NCBI GenBank assembly: GCA_015654825.1
Contig: JAATGE010000580.1
Coordinates: 1 to 6,962 of the forward strand
DNA from: Rhodospirillales bacterium
GTDB lineage: Bacteria > Pseudomonadota > Alphaproteobacteria > Acetobacterales > Acetobacteraceae
Length of the DNA: 6,962 bases
Reading direction: 5' to 3'
Shown: positions 5,660-6,962 of the stretch, in pieces
Layout: each line of letters begins with the position of its first letter
Position numbering within the stretch: position 1 is the first letter of the stretch
Notes under the pieces: generated by a model
Databases searched by the model: none
Told to the model about the DNA's origin: nothing
What the model saw: the letters and a program-made list of their open reading frames with translations, nothing else
Position numbers and translations under genes: made by a program

Positions 5660-6835
5660 ATGTCGAAAATAGAATATCTTGGCGCGGTGCTCGCCGGCGG
5701 CCTCCTCGCAGCGTCCCCGGTCCACGCCGCCAGCGAGTCCGTGCTGTATGCGTTCCAGGGCACGACCGATGGCGGCGGCCCCCAAACCGGCCTGACCAAA
5801 CTGGACGGCACTCTCTACGGCACCACCTACCAGGGCGGCGCAAACAATCAGGGCGTGGTATTCAGTTTGACACCGGCCGGCGCTCAGACCGTGCTCTATT
5901 CCTTCGGCGGCGGCGCCGATGGCAGCCACCCCTACAAGGGCTCGCTGATTAACGTGAAAGGCACGCTCTACGGCATTACCGAGGCCGGTGGTTCCGGCAC
6001 GGCCTGCACCGGCGGCTGCGGCACCGTGTTTTCGGTGACACCGGCAGGGGTCGAGACGGTGCTTTATTCGTTCCAGGGCGGTAGCGACGGGGTCGAACCC
6101 ACCGGCCTGATCAAGGTAGGCAAGAACTTCTACGGCACTACCTACGGCGGCGGCACCGGCAGCTTCGGAACGGTGTTCAAACTGACATTGACGAAGACCG
6201 GCGGCGCCACCGAAACGGTGCTGCATTCGTTTCAGGGCAGCGACGGGAAATTCCCCTACGGCGGCCTGATCAATGTGGGCGGCACGCTTTACGGCACCAC
6301 CTGGCTGGGCGGAGCCGCCATCTTCGGCACGGTGTACAAGATAACGACGGCCGGCGACGAGACCGTGCTGCACTCCTTCGGCGGCAGCGACGGGCAGGCC
6401 CCGATCGGCGGCCTCACCAATTTCGGCGGCACGCTTTACGGCACCACGTCCAATGGTGGCGCCAACGGTACGGGAACGGTGTTCAGCGTAACACCGGCGG
6501 GCGACGAGACATTGCTCTATTCCTTCCAGGCGTCCGGCAGCGGCGACGGGCGCGGCCCGGCGGCAGCCCTCGAGCGTGTCGGCAGCATGCTCTACGGCAC
6601 AACCAACAACGGCGGCAGCAGCACCGCCTGTGGCAGCGGATGCGGCACAGTTTTCAAGATAACGCCGGCCGGCGCCGAATCGGTGGTGTATTCCTTCCAG
6701 GGCCCCGCCGCCGGCGACGGAAATTTCCCTAATTCCGCTTTGACCCATATCGGCAAAGCCCTGTACGGCACCACCCTGAACGGCGGCGTAAATGGCCAGG
6801 GAACGGTGTTCGCGATATCGCAGTTCAAAAAATAA
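5660..6835 (+). CDS. Secreted GloVer tandem-repeat protein, second of a pair
   Basis: A 391-residue paralogue of the preceding gene. The ATG at 5660 has a strong AGGGGA ribosome site 9 bases upstream and opens directly into a signal peptide (residues 1-23, likely cleavage after PVHA, before ASESVLYAF). The cleavage region is nearly the same as in the first protein. Residues about 28-391 again form seven repeats of about 50 residues with VLYSFQG, LYGTT and GTVFKxTPAG in each, so a seven-bladed propeller is the natural model. All four cysteines lie as two close pairs at equivalent points of repeats 2 and 6 (TACTGGCGTVF and TACGSGCGTVF). Repeat 3 has a small insertion (LTLTKTGGATET). The protein ends QFKK and has no anchor. 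The role is unknown; secretion and adhesion or ligand binding are inferences. A palindromic unit starts 6 bases after its stop. Confidence 0.9.
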   Translation: MSKIEYLGAVLAGGLLAASPVHAASESVLYAFQGTTDGGGPQTGLTKLDGTLYGTTYQGGANNQGVVFSLTPAGAQTVLYSFGGGADGSHPYKGSLINVKGTLYGITEAGGSGTACTGGCGTVFSVTPAGVETVLYSFQGGSDGVEPTGLIKVGKNFYGTTYGGGTGSFGTVFKLTLTKTGGATETVLHSFQGSDGKFPYGGLINVGGTLYGTTWLGGAAIFGTVYKITTAGDETVLHSFGGSDGQAPIGGLTNFGGTLYGTTSNGGANGTGTVFSVTPAGDETLLYSFQASGSGDGRGPAAALERVGSMLYGTTNNGGSSTACGSGCGTVFKITPAGAESVVYSFQGPAAGDGNFPNSALTHIGKALYGTTLNGGVNGQGTVFAISQFKK

Positions 6836-6841
6836 AGCAGG

Positions 6842-6886
6842 CCAGGGGCTCTGCCCCTGGACCCCGCTGGGGCCAGTAGGCCCCAG
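6842..6886 (+). repeat. Palindromic two-hairpin intergenic unit, copy 2
   Basis: Hairpin A is CCAGGGGC, loop TCT, GCCCCTGG (6842-6860). Hairpin B is CTGGGGCC, loop AGTA, GGCCCCAG (6867-6886). Both stems are perfect 8-bp stems. It is in the same orientation as copy 1 and identical to it apart from one paired G/C deletion in hairpin A and one C in the linker. It starts 6 bases after the stop of the second GloVer gene. No T-run follows, so a simple intrinsic terminator is not clear. Confidence 0.8.
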
Positions 6887-6889
6887 ACA

Positions 6890-6898
6890 CCAATAGTA
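6890..6898 (+). repeat. Right copy of 9-bp direct repeat CCAATAGTA
   Basis: Exact match, same orientation, to 3958-3966. The two copies lie outside the two full palindromic units and so bracket about 2.9 kb that includes both GloVer genes. Confidence 0.5.
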
Positions 6899-6904
6899 CT
6901 TCAT

Positions 6905-6959
6905 CGTCTCCCCGGCGAAGCCAGTAACAGCCATAGGCTTCTGGCTTCGCCGTCTCCCC
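6905..6959. repeat. Long inverted repeat flanked by short direct repeats
   Basis: CGGCGAAGCCAG (6913-6924) and CTGGCTTCGCCG (6941-6952) are perfect 12-bp arms. The 16-base loop contains a nested AGCC/GGCT stem. CGTCTCCCC occurs at 6905-6913 and again at 6951-6959, directly repeated around the structure. One arm shares 11 bases with 4153-4163, tying it to the same element family. It could be a terminator-like or cruciform structure or a small palindromic repeat; the window ends 3 bases later. Confidence 0.65.
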
Positions 6960-6962
6960 CCA

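Noticed and set aside
5630..6934. 434-codon minus-strand frame antisense to the second GloVer gene, itself repetitive
   Set aside because: Its repeats simply mirror the DNA repeats of the GloVer gene on the other strand. It has no signal peptide or recognised domain and runs through the palindromic unit.

Overview
This is a high-GC window with strong third-position GC bias, so the opposite strand carries many long spurious reading frames. Content and style suggest a proteobacterium. I favour a high-GC alphaproteobacterium, perhaps near the Acetobacteraceae, from the intergenic palindromic element, the membrane-anchored winged-helix/TolB-like/TPR regulator and the GloVer-type secreted repeat proteins. 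The lineage is inferred from memory and is not proven by the sequence.

Left part, minus strand (1-1781): the 5' 313 codons of an MscS-family mechanosensitive channel run off the left edge. Upstream of it on the same strand is a gene for a small secreted beta-sandwich-like protein with a signal peptide. That gene has a good sigma70-type promoter (TTGACC, 18 bp, TATATT). A GC-rich divergent intergenic region (1782-2039) also carries a rightward promoter (TAGTCA, 17 bp, TATAAT) for the next gene.

Centre, plus strand (2040-3947): a one-component regulator with an N-terminal OmpR/CadC-type winged helix, one transmembrane segment, a TolB-like domain and C-terminal TPRs. It is followed by a 359-bp gap (3948-4306). 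The gap holds a palindromic repeat unit, two further palindromes, an inverted partial copy of the same unit, and an AT-rich stretch with two TTCTGAA repeats exactly 10 bp apart.

Right part, plus strand (4307-6835): two tandem paralogous genes for secreted GloVer (Gloeo/Verruco) repeat proteins. By hand alignment each mature protein divides into exactly seven repeats of about 50 residues, which suggests seven-bladed beta-propellers. A second full copy of the palindromic unit starts 6 bases after the last stop codon, followed by a 12-bp-stem inverted repeat at the window end.

The most interesting structure is the framing of the GloVer pair. Directly oriented copies of the two-hairpin unit lie at 3972-4013 and 6842-6886. 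Outside both lies the same 9-mer, CCAATAGTA (3958-3966 and 6890-6898). This could be a target duplication around a roughly 2.9-kb cassette, or simply a part of the repeat family. No RNA genes, CRISPR arrays, transposases or complete insertion sequences were seen.
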